In this document: piece by piece, positions 5,226-5,239 of the stretch
How positions within the stretch are numbered: position 1 is the stretch's first letter
Layout: every line of letters begins with the position of its first letter
DNA from: Actinomycetes bacterium
Lineage (GTDB): Bacteria > Actinomycetota > Actinomycetes > Actinomycetales > Microbacteriaceae
DNA: 5,239 nucleotides
Reading direction: 5' to 3'
NCBI GenBank assembly: GCA_023386675.1
Contig: JAEWJG010000248.1
Span: forward strand, 1 to 5,239
Translations under genes and position numbers: made by a program
Notes under the pieces: model-generated
Seen by the model: the letters and a program-made list of their open reading frames with translations, nothing else
Told to the model about the DNA's origin: nothing
Databases searched by the model: none

Positions 5226-5239
5226 GGGGAGGGTCAGCC

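Noticed and set aside
4390..5239. Plasmid or phage iteron origin
   Set aside because: No replication initiator gene, AT-rich unwinding region or DnaA boxes are visible, and the units are palindromes rather than direct iterons of about 20 bases.

Overview
The window comes from a high-GC Gram-positive bacterium. Strong G/C bias at third codon positions, GTG starts, tightly packed genes and an HtrA-type protease with a long Pro/Gln/Tyr/Gly-rich cytoplasmic tail all fit an actinobacterium. Microbacteriaceae or a near relative is my guess; no marker here fixes the genus. All four recognisable genes are on the + strand.

Region 1 (start to 1498) is the 3' part of a membrane-anchored HtrA/DegP-like serine protease: low-complexity cytoplasmic tail, one membrane segment, trypsin-like domain with an intact His-Asp-Ser triad, and one PDZ domain. 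Its true start lies before the window. A GC-rich hairpin (about 1521-1551) probably ends its transcript, and a weak candidate promoter (about 1591-1599) precedes the next gene.

Region 2 (1630-4371) is a compact three-gene operon: an ExoA-like family 2 glycosyltransferase with C-terminal membrane helices, a CDP-alcohol phosphatidyltransferase-family membrane enzyme, and a second family 2 glycosyltransferase. The first two are 2 bases apart and the last two overlap by 8 bases, so they are probably translationally coupled. Together they look like a small module that builds or decorates a lipid-linked or phosphodiester-containing surface glycan at the inner face of the membrane. The product cannot be named from sequence. 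The phosphatidyltransferase has His in place of the last Asp of its family signature.

Region 3 (4372 to the end, about 870 bases) holds no credible gene. It is a tandem array of about twelve imperfect palindromes, usually 59 bases long, separated by related spacers of about 11-14 bases, for a period of about 70-73 bases. The best copy (4463-4521) has a perfect 18-bp inverted repeat around a 20-base loop. The opening arm and centre are similar across most copies, but the closing arm falls into at least three classes, giving a mosaic look. The array probably continues past the right edge. It is neither CRISPR nor coding, and it is the most interesting part of the window.
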